A DNA stretch of 64,000 nucleotides from Acidithiobacillus ferridurans (lineage in GTDB: Bacteria > Pseudomonadota > Gammaproteobacteria > Acidithiobacillales > Acidithiobacillaceae). Position numbers and translations under genes: made by a program. The stretch's first letter is position 1. Each line of letters begins with the position of its first letter. Positions 26,648-35,622 of this stretch are shown one piece after another. The stretch is taken from positions 124,001-188,000 of the forward strand of contig NZ_AP018795.1 in assembly GCF_003966655.1 (NCBI RefSeq). The letters run 5' to 3'. A model generated the notes under the pieces. It was not told the DNA's origin and made no database searches. It saw only the letters and a program-made list of their open reading frames with translations.

Positions 26648-27817
26648 GTGGTTGACGCATTCAAATCCATAGACCTGTTCGCTGGAGCGGGGGGGCTTTC
26701 GTGCGGCCTTCAAAAAGCAGGTTTTCACCCCATTTTCGCCGCTGAAATAAACGAAACCTACGCGGCCACCTATGAACGTAACCATCCGGGGATTCCGGTA
26801 GCAAAAAAAGACATACGTGACCTGTCAGATCAGGAAGTATTGGATGCGACGGGGTTGAAACCAGGTGAACTGGATTTACTGGCAGGTGGTCCACCGTGTC
26901 AGGGATTTTCCATAAACGCGCCTATCCGATCATTAGATGATCAACGTAATCACCTGTTCAAAGAATACCTCAGAATCGCAAAAGCGTTGAGGCCAAAAGT
27001 TCTGATCATAGAGAATGTCCCCGGTATCATATCGCTGGGGAAAGGGACGGTCGTAAAGGCGATCTATGAGGAACTGGACAGCATGGGTTACTCTGTGCAG
27101 CACAAGATTCTGTTTGCCGGGCACTATGGCGTTCCCCAAATGAGATTCCGAACCGTGTTCATAGCTGCACGGGATCGCGGCACCATCTTCTTCCCTACGC
27201 CAGAATACAACTCAACCGCGAGGGCAAATTTTTTTGGTGCCAAAGAATTGTGCTTCAACGCAACTAACTTTATTGACCAGCATCTAAAGCCACAAACGTC
27301 TACATGGAACGCGATATCTGACCTGCCAGAACTCAGACCCGGTGATTCTATTGATGCTGGCAAGTACACTAGCCCCCCCCTCTCTGATTATCAAAATATT
27401 CTCAGAGAAGGATCAGAGAGGCTATATAACCACACCTGCGCAAAACTGGGGAAACAGAACTTGGAACGCCTGAAATACATACCACAGGGCGGAAGCTGGC
27501 GAGACATTCCACATGATCTATTGCCTGCCGGGCTAAAGCGGGCGAGGAGATCGGACCATACTAAACGCTATGGCAGGCTTCACCCGGATCAACTATGTTC
27601 CACCATCCTGACGAAGTGTGACCCACATTGGGGCAGCTTCTTTCATCCGACTCAAGACAGAGCCATATCCGTTCGGGAAGCGGCCCGGATACAGAGTTTC
27701 CCAGATAACTATATATTCACGGGCAATCTCACAACGCAATATGAACAAGTGGGAAATGCTGTACCCCCATTGATGGCTGCTGCCATCGGCAGATCAGTTA
27801 AAAGGATGATTTCATAA
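26648..27817 (+). CDS. type II DNA cytosine-5 methyltransferase
   Basis: A 389-residue C5 methylase. Motif I DLFAGAGGLS (residues 9-18), motif IV GPPCQG with catalytic Cys84, motif VI ENVPG (residues 122-126) and motif X QVGNAVPP (residues 367-374) are all present, so the enzyme should be active. It starts with GTG after AAGGA. The stop touches the next ATG (TAAATG), forming a restriction-modification pair with the NotI-like gene. Target sequence cannot be read from the protein. Confidence 0.92.
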   Translation: MVDAFKSIDLFAGAGGLSCGLQKAGFHPIFAAEINETYAATYERNHPGIPVAKKDIRDLSDQEVLDATGLKPGELDLLAGGPPCQGFSINAPIRSLDDQRNHLFKEYLRIAKALRPKVLIIENVPGIISLGKGTVVKAIYEELDSMGYSVQHKILFAGHYGVPQMRFRTVFIAARDRGTIFFPTPEYNSTARANFFGAKELCFNATNFIDQHLKPQTSTWNAISDLPELRPGDSIDAGKYTSPPLSDYQNILREGSERLYNHTCAKLGKQNLERLKYIPQGGSWRDIPHDLLPAGLKRARRSDHTKRYGRLHPDQLCSTILTKCDPHWGSFFHPTQDRAISVREAARIQSFPDNYIFTGNLTTQYEQVGNAVPPLMAAAIGRSVKRMIS

Positions 27818-28720
27818 ATGGCTGCAAAACAAACCGAACGACAATTGGTTGAGGTATTCGGGCATGATCCACGCGATCATAGCTCTGCTGCAAGGACATT
27901 CTGGCAGTTGAATGCCTGCCCCTTCATCGGGAAAGAATGTACCAAGTTTGATCACACTAGAACGATTTGTTATGGCACCTGCTCCGTCACCAACGCCGGG
28001 CAAGAAGTGGTGATATGCCCGAACCGCCTGTATGAAAATAATTACGAAGCCATCAGGAAGGTTGGCTCAGATGTGTTTGGTGATATTCCATTCATGCTTT
28101 TTGATGAATACATCAGAACCGTGGCGTCAGGGAATCATCAGATAGATTGCTTAGTAGCCCTTGGTCACAATTCCGGCAAAGAAGTAAAAATCAGCCAACT
28201 TAGCATGGATTGGGTGATTGCTCACATCAGTAACCAACAGCTTGTGGAGTATGTTGGTATCGAAGTTCAGAGTATTGATATAACCGGCAACTATCGCGAT
28301 GCGTGGTATGCAGCACGGGATATGCGCGACGATATTCCAACGTCAGGGCACGGCCTCAATTGGGCGAATGTACATAAGCGATTGATACCACAGATCATCC
28401 GCAAAAGCCTTGTTTACTCAAAGTCGCTACTGGTAAAGAACGGCTTGCATTTTATTGTGCCTGAACCAGTCTATCAGCGGTTTGAGGCCATTATAGGCGC
28501 AAACATACCTCTTGTAGATAGGCCGGGAAAAGAAGTTATCGTTGTTCATACCTATGACATTGGGTCTCGTGTCGAACCGGGAAAGATGCGTACGCTGGTC
28601 TTGAATAGAGAACTTATGTTTGACCTTAATGAGTTTTCCAAGCGGTTTATATCTGGCCCCAACCTCCCGACCGGGGTTGCACTGGACGACAAGATCAGAT
28701 CCATTCTCGCTGTGTCGTGA
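27818..28720 (+). CDS. NotI-family type II restriction endonuclease
   Basis: A 300-residue protein whose N-terminal part has the Cys pattern of the NotI/EagI family: CPFIGKEC (Cys34, Cys41), CYGTC (Cys51, Cys55) and Cys67. Four such cysteines hold iron in NotI. The following region (about residues 90-160) should hold the PD-D/EXK nuclease core, with candidates DCLVAL and VGIEVQSID. It lies directly behind the C5 methylase, the expected partner. GC-rich 8-bp or related specificity is suggested by the family but not proven. Confidence 0.8.
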   Translation: MAAKQTERQLVEVFGHDPRDHSSAARTFWQLNACPFIGKECTKFDHTRTICYGTCSVTNAGQEVVICPNRLYENNYEAIRKVGSDVFGDIPFMLFDEYIRTVASGNHQIDCLVALGHNSGKEVKISQLSMDWVIAHISNQQLVEYVGIEVQSIDITGNYRDAWYAARDMRDDIPTSGHGLNWANVHKRLIPQIIRKSLVYSKSLLVKNGLHFIVPEPVYQRFEAIIGANIPLVDRPGKEVIVVHTYDIGSRVEPGKMRTLVLNRELMFDLNEFSKRFISGPNLPTGVALDDKIRSILAVS

Positions 28721-28924
28721 AGCAAAGTATATATTGCTCGGCTATCGGTTCAGGTGTAGCGAAGGGTGGATTCGTGGGAATAAAAGTCGGCGAGATGCTC
28801 AATCAGATTCAGCCCATCGGCCAACCCGCTCAAATCGACAGTGATCTGCGGCAAAAATTGGGGCTGGGAAAAGGGTGCCGGACCGTATTTACTTGAACTC
28901 TATCCGAAATCGTGAATACTGAGG

Positions 28925-29632
28925 TTATGTTGGTTTTGCGTGGTCATCACTTACTATAGCTGGAGAAACATCAAAGGTTATCACATCTTCTTTATACCCT
29001 TTTTCACGCAACAATTTCATAACGGCTTCAGATTGGCATTTTACATTCGCTATATCGCTTCTAACAGGATCAGGCAACTCCTTTTTTAGTTCTCGATTGC
29101 AAGCATCACTAATGAATGACGCTGGCATATAGAATAAAACGTATTCTGCTGAGGTGCTACGATCATAGTGCTTGATGAGATAGGTTGCCAGGGCATCGTA
29201 AGCATTTAATGACGATATAATAGTGTTTAAAAGAAAGTTATGAAGATATGCGAACGGGCTATCATTCATTCCGAAAGACTTGCCCTGCGCATATGATGAC
29301 ATTGCGCCGTAAGAACCCGTGACTGACATTAATGTTAGCTTGTCCAAGGTTGAATATAGTGTGGCGGCATGAGTGCGAAACATTAATGACATATCATCGG
29401 AGACCGGTGGCAGCGATTTTTGTGATATATACATGTTTGCCGCCAAAACCGAGGCCGTCACACGATTCATCCATAGTAATATTTCTGTTTGTACTGATGT
29501 TATGGATTTTATTTTCTCCTCACGCTCTTTTCGCAACTCATGCTTCTCAGATATTTTCGACGTAATATATCCACCAAATAACGTGCCCAATATTCCGAAT
29601 AAACCAGAAAAAATTGTTGATTCCATATTCAT
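28925..29632 (-). CDS. hypothetical membrane-anchored protein
   Basis: A 235-residue protein with one N-terminal transmembrane helix containing Gly repeats (FGILGTLFGGYI), a short charged coiled coil and a mostly helical soluble domain. It lies convergent to the restriction gene across about 200 bases that hold no clear gene. No family is recognised. Low GC content compared with its neighbours marks it as cargo. Confidence 0.6.
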   Translation of the reverse strand: MNMESTIFSGLFGILGTLFGGYITSKISEKHELRKEREEKIKSITSVQTEILLWMNRVTASVLAANMYISQKSLPPVSDDMSLMFRTHAATLYSTLDKLTLMSVTGSYGAMSSYAQGKSFGMNDSPFAYLHNFLLNTIISSLNAYDALATYLIKHYDRSTSAEYVLFYMPASFISDACNRELKKELPDPVRSDIANVKCQSEAVMKLLREKGYKEDVITFDVSPAIVSDDHAKPT

Positions 29633-30015
29633 GCCTCTATCGCTCTAAACAGTGGAAGTGGGCCAGGATATCGTGAACGGTGGTTGCGGACATCCACAAA
29701 CCTTCTATGTTTTGTGGACTATTGTGGTGGGAGATGGTAGCAGCACTAGGCGGCGCTATAAAGTGATATGGGTCTCTGCCAAAGCCTTATCCCCAAAATC
29801 CACGGCCCTTGCCCAGACAACGGAGATCCCCGACAAGGGGTCGGTTGCCGTCTGGGTTGTGGTCGGCAAGCTGCCGCGTGCGCTGGCCGGTCGTTACGCA
29901 GCAACGTACCATCCACAAGGCGGTGAGGTTTGTGGGTAAGGGGGCACGCCCTGCCGCATACTTGATTCTGGGTGTTCCACACTCATAGTGTCCGACACCC
30001 CCATCCCGCAACCAT
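29633..30015. other. gene-free stretch with several short inverted repeats
   Basis: Contains TCCACAAA/TTTGTGGA near 29695-29720, CCCC/GGGG around 29830 and GGTGT/ACACC near 29970-30000. A plus-strand open frame (29652-29939) has no family resemblance and I do not call it. It could hold control sites or an RNA, which is unproven. Confidence 0.3.
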
Positions 30016-30237
30016 TTAAACCGCCGCTCGCAGACGGCATTGAGGATCTGTTTCGCACGTCTTGCATATTATGCAGATAGTATCCGCCATTTCAGCAATC
30101 TTCGCCATGAAGCATTCTTTTGTTTCACTATGGATACCAACGCCTAAAGTACGAACTTGGGCGACACCGATAAACCAGTCCAATATGTCCTTAATCTCGC
30201 CTGTCTTAATGCATAGCCTCGAATAGGTTATATGCAC
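30016..30237 (-). CDS. small hypothetical protein
   Basis: A 73-residue frame with GTG start, 12 bases after the upstream minus-strand gene. It contains CIICKTCETDPQC, a Cys cluster that could bind metal. No clear ribosome site and no known family; it could instead be a chance frame. Confidence 0.38.
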   Translation of the reverse strand: MHITYSRLCIKTGEIKDILDWFIGVAQVRTLGVGIHSETKECFMAKIAEMADTICIICKTCETDPQCRLRAAV

Positions 30238-30249
30238 TTTGGTAAACCT

Positions 30250-30705
30250 TCACCATCGTTCCAATATATCGATTCCGCCTATCAATTTCATGCAAATCCA
30301 CCATAGGCCGCCCCAGCAATCCCCCAGAATGACAAATCGCAGCTCATCGCGAGAATATGTTGTCGGAAAATCCGGCCATAGTGCGGCAGATATGCCATCG
30401 CAGACCCCAATGGCAATCACTTCCAAGTGAACACTGCGTGCATTATCTAGAATATTGATTCCGTTGGCACTCAATAGGAAAGCAACAAGTGGGACCGTGC
30501 GCTTACATATTGCGCTGAGAATTTCAGGGCTAGGACTGTGATGAAGTTCCGGATTGTTGGCAACTCGCCGTATTTCCGCGAAACACTCGTCCACGCTGTA
30601 AAAGGGGATGTTCGCTACATCCTTACACCAGCGCTCCACTGCTTCAGCAGTGCGGTGCCGCTTCTCAGCATTTATTCTTGCTTCCTTTCCCATGTTTGAC
30701 TCCAT
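30250..30705 (-). CDS. hypothetical protein
   Basis: A 151-residue protein beginning MESNMGKEARINAEKRHRT, or four residues later at MGKEA. It is mixed alpha/beta, with Trp- and Cys-rich last 20 residues (CWGGLWWICMK). No family is recognised. It and the next small frame form a minus-strand pair. Confidence 0.5.
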   Translation of the reverse strand: MESNMGKEARINAEKRHRTAEAVERWCKDVANIPFYSVDECFAEIRRVANNPELHHSPSPEILSAICKRTVPLVAFLLSANGINILDNARSVHLEVIAIGVCDGISAALWPDFPTTYSRDELRFVILGDCWGGLWWICMKLIGGIDILERW

Positions 30706-31067
30706 TTGTTACGGACACGATTGCCACCTCTTGCACAAAGCGAGGGAAATCGAGAAAGAGATATCAAGCGCACCCCCCCTCCCGGCCCCTTTTTTTACCT
30801 ATTAGGCTCTGAGACGGGGGTGTTTGTTGTGGTCACAGTGACAGGAAAGGCAACATCTTCTTCTCCCAAATCCACACACCATATCCCTGACCTGGACCAC
30901 AGTCTCCGGATATCTCCCCAAAAATCTCGTTCTGTCCACTCAAAAACCTGCGCGGATCGCCCCCGTTCGGGGATTGGGAACGAGCCCCCGTACAGATCCC
31001 AGCACAGCATGCACGGCACATTCTCCGGAGGCCACCGGAAGGGGGAAATTGCTGGGATGGGTGTTGT
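30706..31067. other. intergenic stretch, nothing recognised
   Basis: About 360 bases, C-rich near 30770, between the helicase gene end and the hypothetical pair. Short open frames only; no repeat or RNA gene that I can support. Confidence 0.3.
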
Positions 31068-34000
31068 CTAACCGGGTGGCGCGACTGGTGGCTCTGGCGT
31101 GAACGTGCCCTCATAAAGCATGTCTAGCACCGCCTGTGCGGCATCGGCCCATGGCCCCGTGCCCATGAACATTCGGCACCATCGGCCACGATCCTTGAGC
31201 CGCTCCAGATAATATCCGGCAGTTTCCGGAAAGGCTCTTGGGTCCGGCAGGAACCGGTCCTGAATATCGCGCACCAGCGCCTTTGCTGCTTCCTGCAGGG
31301 ATAGATGGTGCTCCCGGGCATACGCCATGACCTTGTTGGTGATGGCGCGCGCGACCCGCCGTCCCAGCCGGTCGCCGGGATCGAAGCCAAAGGCGTTATT
31401 TACCGCCTCGCGGATAGCCTCCATCACGACGTGCTGGTCAGGTGACAGTTCGGCTATCGTTTGCATGACGGACACTTCTTTGGTCGCCTTTTTAGCCATG
31501 GCGCTACCCAAATCGGTCACGTACTCAATGTTGGGCAACATATGATCGTGACCCACGGCTGCCACCGGAAAGTCCCCCATGAACAAATAAATATCCACCG
31601 GGTTCTCGGCGGTCCGGCGCACGCCACGCCACCGGCCTATCCCCTGGGCGATCTGGGCATTGACCGAATCCAGCACAAAGGCGCGGGCTTCCGGCACAGA
31701 GGGGAGCGGGAAGTTTGTGGTGATGCTGGCTTCTCCTCCATTGGTCAGGATGACCTGGCCGCGGGTCACGGAGCCGTCCCATTCCGGCCAATCGATGCCG
31801 TACCGAGCCATGATGACCCGATGAATAGCGTACCGAATCTGGTATTCCTCTGTGGGATCATAGGGGACCCCCCAGCAAAATCCCGCTTTAGCATCCTTCC
31901 AGCGGTTGTGGCCTCGGTCATCCTTGCCCCAGTGGCCCAGCATCCAGGCATCGTCCACCGTGATGTCGCGTTGGGTGCGGGCACGGGCCGGATCGTCTGG
32001 AATACCCAGCGTTCTGAGCAGGATTTGCCAGTCTTTACTGCCGGGCTGGCGGTTCTTTTTCTCCAGTGCCTTCAGCGCCTTCTCAATGGCCGCATCAGGG
32101 TCTGGCTGGTCGCGCAGAAAGATAGCCGTCATCAGATCATGGATGTCTTTGTGGACCAGGCCTGCCGCCTCGCCATGCCCCCCGGCGGCAATCATCTGTT
32201 TCCATGCTGCTATGAATTGCCGGACTTCACTGGGCAGCGCGTGCCCCTTCAGTGCCGCTTTACCATGCTGTTGCCCATCTATGACCTGAAACTCCGCGAG
32301 ATGAGTTTGGTGGACCGGTATGGTGTAGACGGCGCTGTCGGCCCGATGGCTGATGATCGCTTTTTGGGTCAGCCCCATTGATGCATCCAGATTTTGACCA
32401 CCCTGGTTCATGAAGTTCTTCCAGAGACCGCCCTCCTTACCGATGACCAGATTTCCGTTATGTATCCAGACCATGCGGTCATTCAGCCCCTCGACCAGGG
32501 CGGCCATCCATTGTTTCGGGATAATGGGCGCCGCTGTTCCGTTATTCAGGACCGGGCGTTCGGCCAGCGTGGAACCATCCATCAGTGTCAGCTCCTTGGG
32601 GAGTTTGCGGTAGGCATCCACAAAGTCACGCCAGGCGCCGGACATCCGGATCTGTATCGGAGTGCGCGATTTTTCTGGATCCCGCCATTTGCTGTATTCT
32701 GTGTTTAATGCCGTCAGCGCATCACGGAAGACTGCATATGCGTCCAGATTCTTCTGCAGTTTTTCTTCTGTGAATTCTTTTCCCAGCGACCCCTTGACGC
32801 GGCTCCTTATCCAGGTGGGTTTACTCAGCCAGTGGACCAGGGTGCTGATATTGTCGTCCACATTTTTATGGTCGAGCGTCAGCGACGTCGCTGCAGGTGT
32901 TTCTTCATCCACTGTGACCAGACGTTCGATACCCTCTCCATTTTCCCATTCACCGGTTTCCGCATCCATAACGGGCTCAGGCACCCAGGAAAGCAGACTA
33001 CTGTCGCTGGCCGCTGCGGCGTGGGGAGCGATGAGAATCTCTGCGCGGCTGTCCAGACGAATCCCATGCAGATAGACACAGTTTTCGGCATGTTCACAGT
33101 CGCCCGGGATGCTGTCATTCAGGTCGGCCATTTTGCAGGCCTGCGCGTAGGGGCCGCGGTTGGCATCCTGCAGCAACATAACCTTGGGATAGCGCGCACA
33201 GGTGTCCGGGCCGCGGGGAACATGCAAGCGGACCGTGCGGTCGCAATTCTTTGGCATCATCTCTGTGATTTTGGTGTAGGCCTCGTTGGCCAGGTTCACG
33301 GTGGGTGTTACCAGCATCTCCGGAAAATCGTTGACAATCATCTGTGATAGCACGGCGTGGGTCTTGCCCTGACCGGGCTGGGAGACAATGCCAGCGACAT
33401 GCAGGTGTGTGGCTTTCTCCAAGGATTCATCCAGAAACAGGCTGGCCGCGTTCAGGTTATCGAACCAGTGATCGCGGTCGGTCCGGGTCTGTCCGGTTGG
33501 TTGTGCGGTTTGCAGGAAGCGCTGGACTTTATTGCTGGCAGGGTCTTCCGTCCTGCCGGTGCCTGACTCCACGGGTTCTGGTTTGTAGACCGTAATGCTG
33601 AGGGTTTGAAGATGTTTTTTCAGGCCGGACACTCCATCAGTGCAGATAATGTTCCATGCGAATGCCCGGTGCGGGGCTTTTTCGTGGGTGCCTGCAGAAC
33701 TCTCATGCTCTGCCATCTCGACCTGGATACGTTGAACCATGCCATACCAACCCGCCTGCTGGGCAAAGTCCTTAATGGTCTCCACTTCGGATTCTGTGAG
33801 GCCAATGGTGATGATCCGGTTCTTGCCAGCGTGGGTCCAGTGGTGGATCAACCATTGCGGAATGCTAGGGGTCGAGATGGCATACACGTCCGCACCATGA
33901 CTGGCCTTATGGGCGGCCATGGCATCCAGTGGGCTGGCCGTCAGAAAAACCGTATGCCGGCTTTTGCCCGCAGCGTTGGGATCGCCCTTGATGGTAAAAA

Positions 34001-34391
34001 GTGCCGCCTCCTGGATGCGCCGGGAGATTACTGCGTCTTCGCGGGCACCCACAAAATCCTGATCGGTCTGGCACTGGGTGTGCAGGTAAATGGCTGACAA
34101 ATCCATTTGTCCGCCTGCCTGGCGTGTCTTGTAAGGCCAGATCAGCGCGATTTTCCCACGACGAGCTCGACTGTCCAGGCGTGGGGCATAAGGAGATCGT
34201 GCTATAGCCTCTGCCATATCCGATGAGCACATGGCCACATCTGCAATCAGATCGGCTGTAGCGTGAGAAGCCGCCAGCCATCGTCGCGTAGCGGTTGACT
34301 GGCGGGTGCTGGGAAGATTGGGATTAGAATGCGTAGGATTTAGGGAAGAGTTGTCACTATCTGTGTTGATTTCTGAAGAGTTACCAATCAT
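31068..34391 (-). CDS. toprim-like and SF2-helicase-like replication protein with Cys cluster
   Basis: An 1107-residue protein, probably the element's replication or primase-helicase protein. Residues about 140-210 look like a toprim fold (TVFLTASPLDAMAAHKA, then NRIITIGLT). A Walker A motif SQPGQGKTH is at residues 337-345 and a DEET box (LVTVDEET) near 491-498. Between them lie Cys398, Cys419, Cys432 and Cys438, the position where XPD/DinG-type helicases carry a 4Fe-4S cluster. The C-terminal half is unassigned apart from a late motif-VI-like QGIGRWRG. It is the second gene after the HTH protein in a minus-strand operon. Confidence 0.7.
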   Translation of the reverse strand: MIGNSSEINTDSDNSSLNPTHSNPNLPSTRQSTATRRWLAASHATADLIADVAMCSSDMAEAIARSPYAPRLDSRARRGKIALIWPYKTRQAGGQMDLSAIYLHTQCQTDQDFVGAREDAVISRRIQEAALFTIKGDPNAAGKSRHTVFLTASPLDAMAAHKASHGADVYAISTPSIPQWLIHHWTHAGKNRIITIGLTESEVETIKDFAQQAGWYGMVQRIQVEMAEHESSAGTHEKAPHRAFAWNIICTDGVSGLKKHLQTLSITVYKPEPVESGTGRTEDPASNKVQRFLQTAQPTGQTRTDRDHWFDNLNAASLFLDESLEKATHLHVAGIVSQPGQGKTHAVLSQMIVNDFPEMLVTPTVNLANEAYTKITEMMPKNCDRTVRLHVPRGPDTCARYPKVMLLQDANRGPYAQACKMADLNDSIPGDCEHAENCVYLHGIRLDSRAEILIAPHAAAASDSSLLSWVPEPVMDAETGEWENGEGIERLVTVDEETPAATSLTLDHKNVDDNISTLVHWLSKPTWIRSRVKGSLGKEFTEEKLQKNLDAYAVFRDALTALNTEYSKWRDPEKSRTPIQIRMSGAWRDFVDAYRKLPKELTLMDGSTLAERPVLNNGTAAPIIPKQWMAALVEGLNDRMVWIHNGNLVIGKEGGLWKNFMNQGGQNLDASMGLTQKAIISHRADSAVYTIPVHQTHLAEFQVIDGQQHGKAALKGHALPSEVRQFIAAWKQMIAAGGHGEAAGLVHKDIHDLMTAIFLRDQPDPDAAIEKALKALEKKNRQPGSKDWQILLRTLGIPDDPARARTQRDITVDDAWMLGHWGKDDRGHNRWKDAKAGFCWGVPYDPTEEYQIRYAIHRVIMARYGIDWPEWDGSVTRGQVILTNGGEASITTNFPLPSVPEARAFVLDSVNAQIAQGIGRWRGVRRTAENPVDIYLFMGDFPVAAVGHDHMLPNIEYVTDLGSAMAKKATKEVSVMQTIAELSPDQHVVMEAIREAVNNAFGFDPGDRLGRRVARAITNKVMAYAREHHLSLQEAAKALVRDIQDRFLPDPRAFPETAGYYLERLKDRGRWCRMFMGTGPWADAAQAVLDMLYEGTFTPEPPVAPPG

Positions 34392-34425
34392 AATCTATAC
34401 ACCTTTTGCAGGGTATGAAGTAAGG

Positions 34426-34453
34426 GGCCAGTCTGATTCACTGGCCTTTTTTT
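34426..34453 (+). terminator. intrinsic terminator on the plus strand
   Basis: GGCCAGT-loop-ACTGGCC (34426-34446) followed by seven T (34447-34453). The T-run reads on the plus strand only, although both flanking genes are on the minus strand, so it may end an antisense transcript, or the hairpin may act within the minus-strand mRNA. Confidence 0.6.
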
Positions 34454-34481
34454 GCGGGTGCTGGTTGCCTGTTACGCGGCA

Positions 34482-34778
34482 TCAATCGGCGGTTTCGGAT
34501 GTTACAGCGCACTTCTTACGGGTTCGGCTGCTGATCGTTGGGTTGTCCGTCAACGCCGAACGTAGGCCGAGCGCTTTTGCGGAGAGTTCTACGAGCCAGT
34601 CGGCAACATCCTGGGGATGAAACCGGAACCCCCTACACCCAGGAATCTCCATGGCTGGGGGAAAATCTTCCGGATGGTTCTTGAGGCGCTCGGACAGTGT
34701 GCTGTCTTTGGTTTTGATGACCTCAGCTAGGTCGGTGACGGTCAGCAGAAAAAGGTGTTTGACGCTTTCGGTGGACAT
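34482..34778 (-). CDS. excisionase/AlpA-like HTH protein
   Basis: A 98-residue protein with a winged-helix-like N-terminal part (VTDLAEVIKTKDSTLSERLKN, then GCRGFRFHPQDVADWLVEL), the pattern of MerR/excisionase-type DNA-binding proteins. The start follows AAGGAG and leader box D. Upstream of the helicase gene, it may control replication or excision. Confidence 0.65.
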   Translation of the reverse strand: MSTESVKHLFLLTVTDLAEVIKTKDSTLSERLKNHPEDFPPAMEIPGCRGFRFHPQDVADWLVELSAKALGLRSALTDNPTISSRTRKKCAVTSETAD

Positions 34779-34788
34779 GACAGGCTCC

Positions 34789-34839
34789 TTAGCTTGGTGA
34801 TGTACTCACTAGCTAATGGCCATCGGGAACCTGTTTGTG
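34789..34839 (-). promoter_or_regulatory. conserved leader box D plus hairpin, before the HTH/helicase operon
   Basis: On the minus strand the box 34839-34813 is followed by a hairpin TTAGCT/AGCTAA with an inner GTGA/TCAC stem (34816-34789) that runs directly into the AAGGAG site of the HTH gene (ATG at 34778). Confidence 0.65.
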
Positions 34840-34923
34840 GTGACTTTATGAATTGTGTTGGCAATGGCGGGCTTGCTGTATCGCTTCGGCGTTCCATAGA
34901 AACCACAAGACAGTGGCTATTGC

Positions 34924-35622
34924 TTATGCCGGATTCCAAATTGCAGTAACCGATGACGCCCCTCTCTCCATCGACCCACTACCCACTGGTTTTCCAGTCA
35001 CCGCGAAATCCTCATTGGCATTCAATGGCTGCCATGACTTCGGAGGCATCACAATCACCGGTCGCACCGGAGCACGGGATGGTGACGTAGCTGATGGTAG
35101 GAAAGCGCTCTGCTTGGTATCTCCAGACAAGGCGACCTGATGATTCGCCCAAGACGCAAGATGGCCGCCGGGTATAGCGGGCACCTCGACGCCTGCATAG
35201 CGGCAAATCACTTTGGCATAGTGCCCATCGCCGGTGATCTGACCTGAGTTATACCCTTCAAAGGTGCCTTTCAGGCTGCGCACGCCCGCCGCTCCAGCCG
35301 TGTGATACGCATTGAGCAATATGGTCTGCGCGGCATGGATATTCCGACACGGATCAAATGCCTGGGGGATACTGAGATGCAGCCACCCCAGATTTTCACT
35401 ATCAACCTGGGCAATGCCCATATCGACTTTGTAACCCATGCGGATATAATGGGTAGCGGCATGGATTGCCGCCTGCTTATTGGGGAAGCGCATGGATCCC
35501 TGCGGTAGGCCGTTGACGTTGATGGACCACGGATAACCGCCGGACTCGCCCTGAATGATGGCTGACATGGTGACGGGGGAGACCTGCCGTGCGCATATCT
35601 GAAGCAATTGCAGACCGATCAT
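34924..35622 (-). CDS. VirB1-like lytic transglycosylase
   Basis: A 232-residue SLT-domain enzyme that opens peptidoglycan for a transfer channel. The catalytic Glu26 is in IIQGESGGYPW, with the typical VDMGIAQVDSENLGW and FEGYNSGQ stretches. No signal peptide is seen, as in many VirB1/TrbN homologues. The start overlaps the end of the upstream membrane-protein gene by four bases. It is the only type IV secretion-type component here. Confidence 0.85.
   Translation of the reverse strand: MIGLQLLQICARQVSPVTMSAIIQGESGGYPWSINVNGLPQGSMRFPNKQAAIHAATHYIRMGYKVDMGIAQVDSENLGWLHLSIPQAFDPCRNIHAAQTILLNAYHTAGAAGVRSLKGTFEGYNSGQITGDGHYAKVICRYAGVEVPAIPGGHLASWANHQVALSGDTKQSAFLPSATSPSRAPVRPVIVMPPKSWQPLNANEDFAVTGKPVGSGSMERGASSVTAIWNPA

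Noticed and set aside
29652-29939. Plus-strand 95-residue frame
   Set aside because: No ribosome site, no family likeness, and several inverted repeats run through it.
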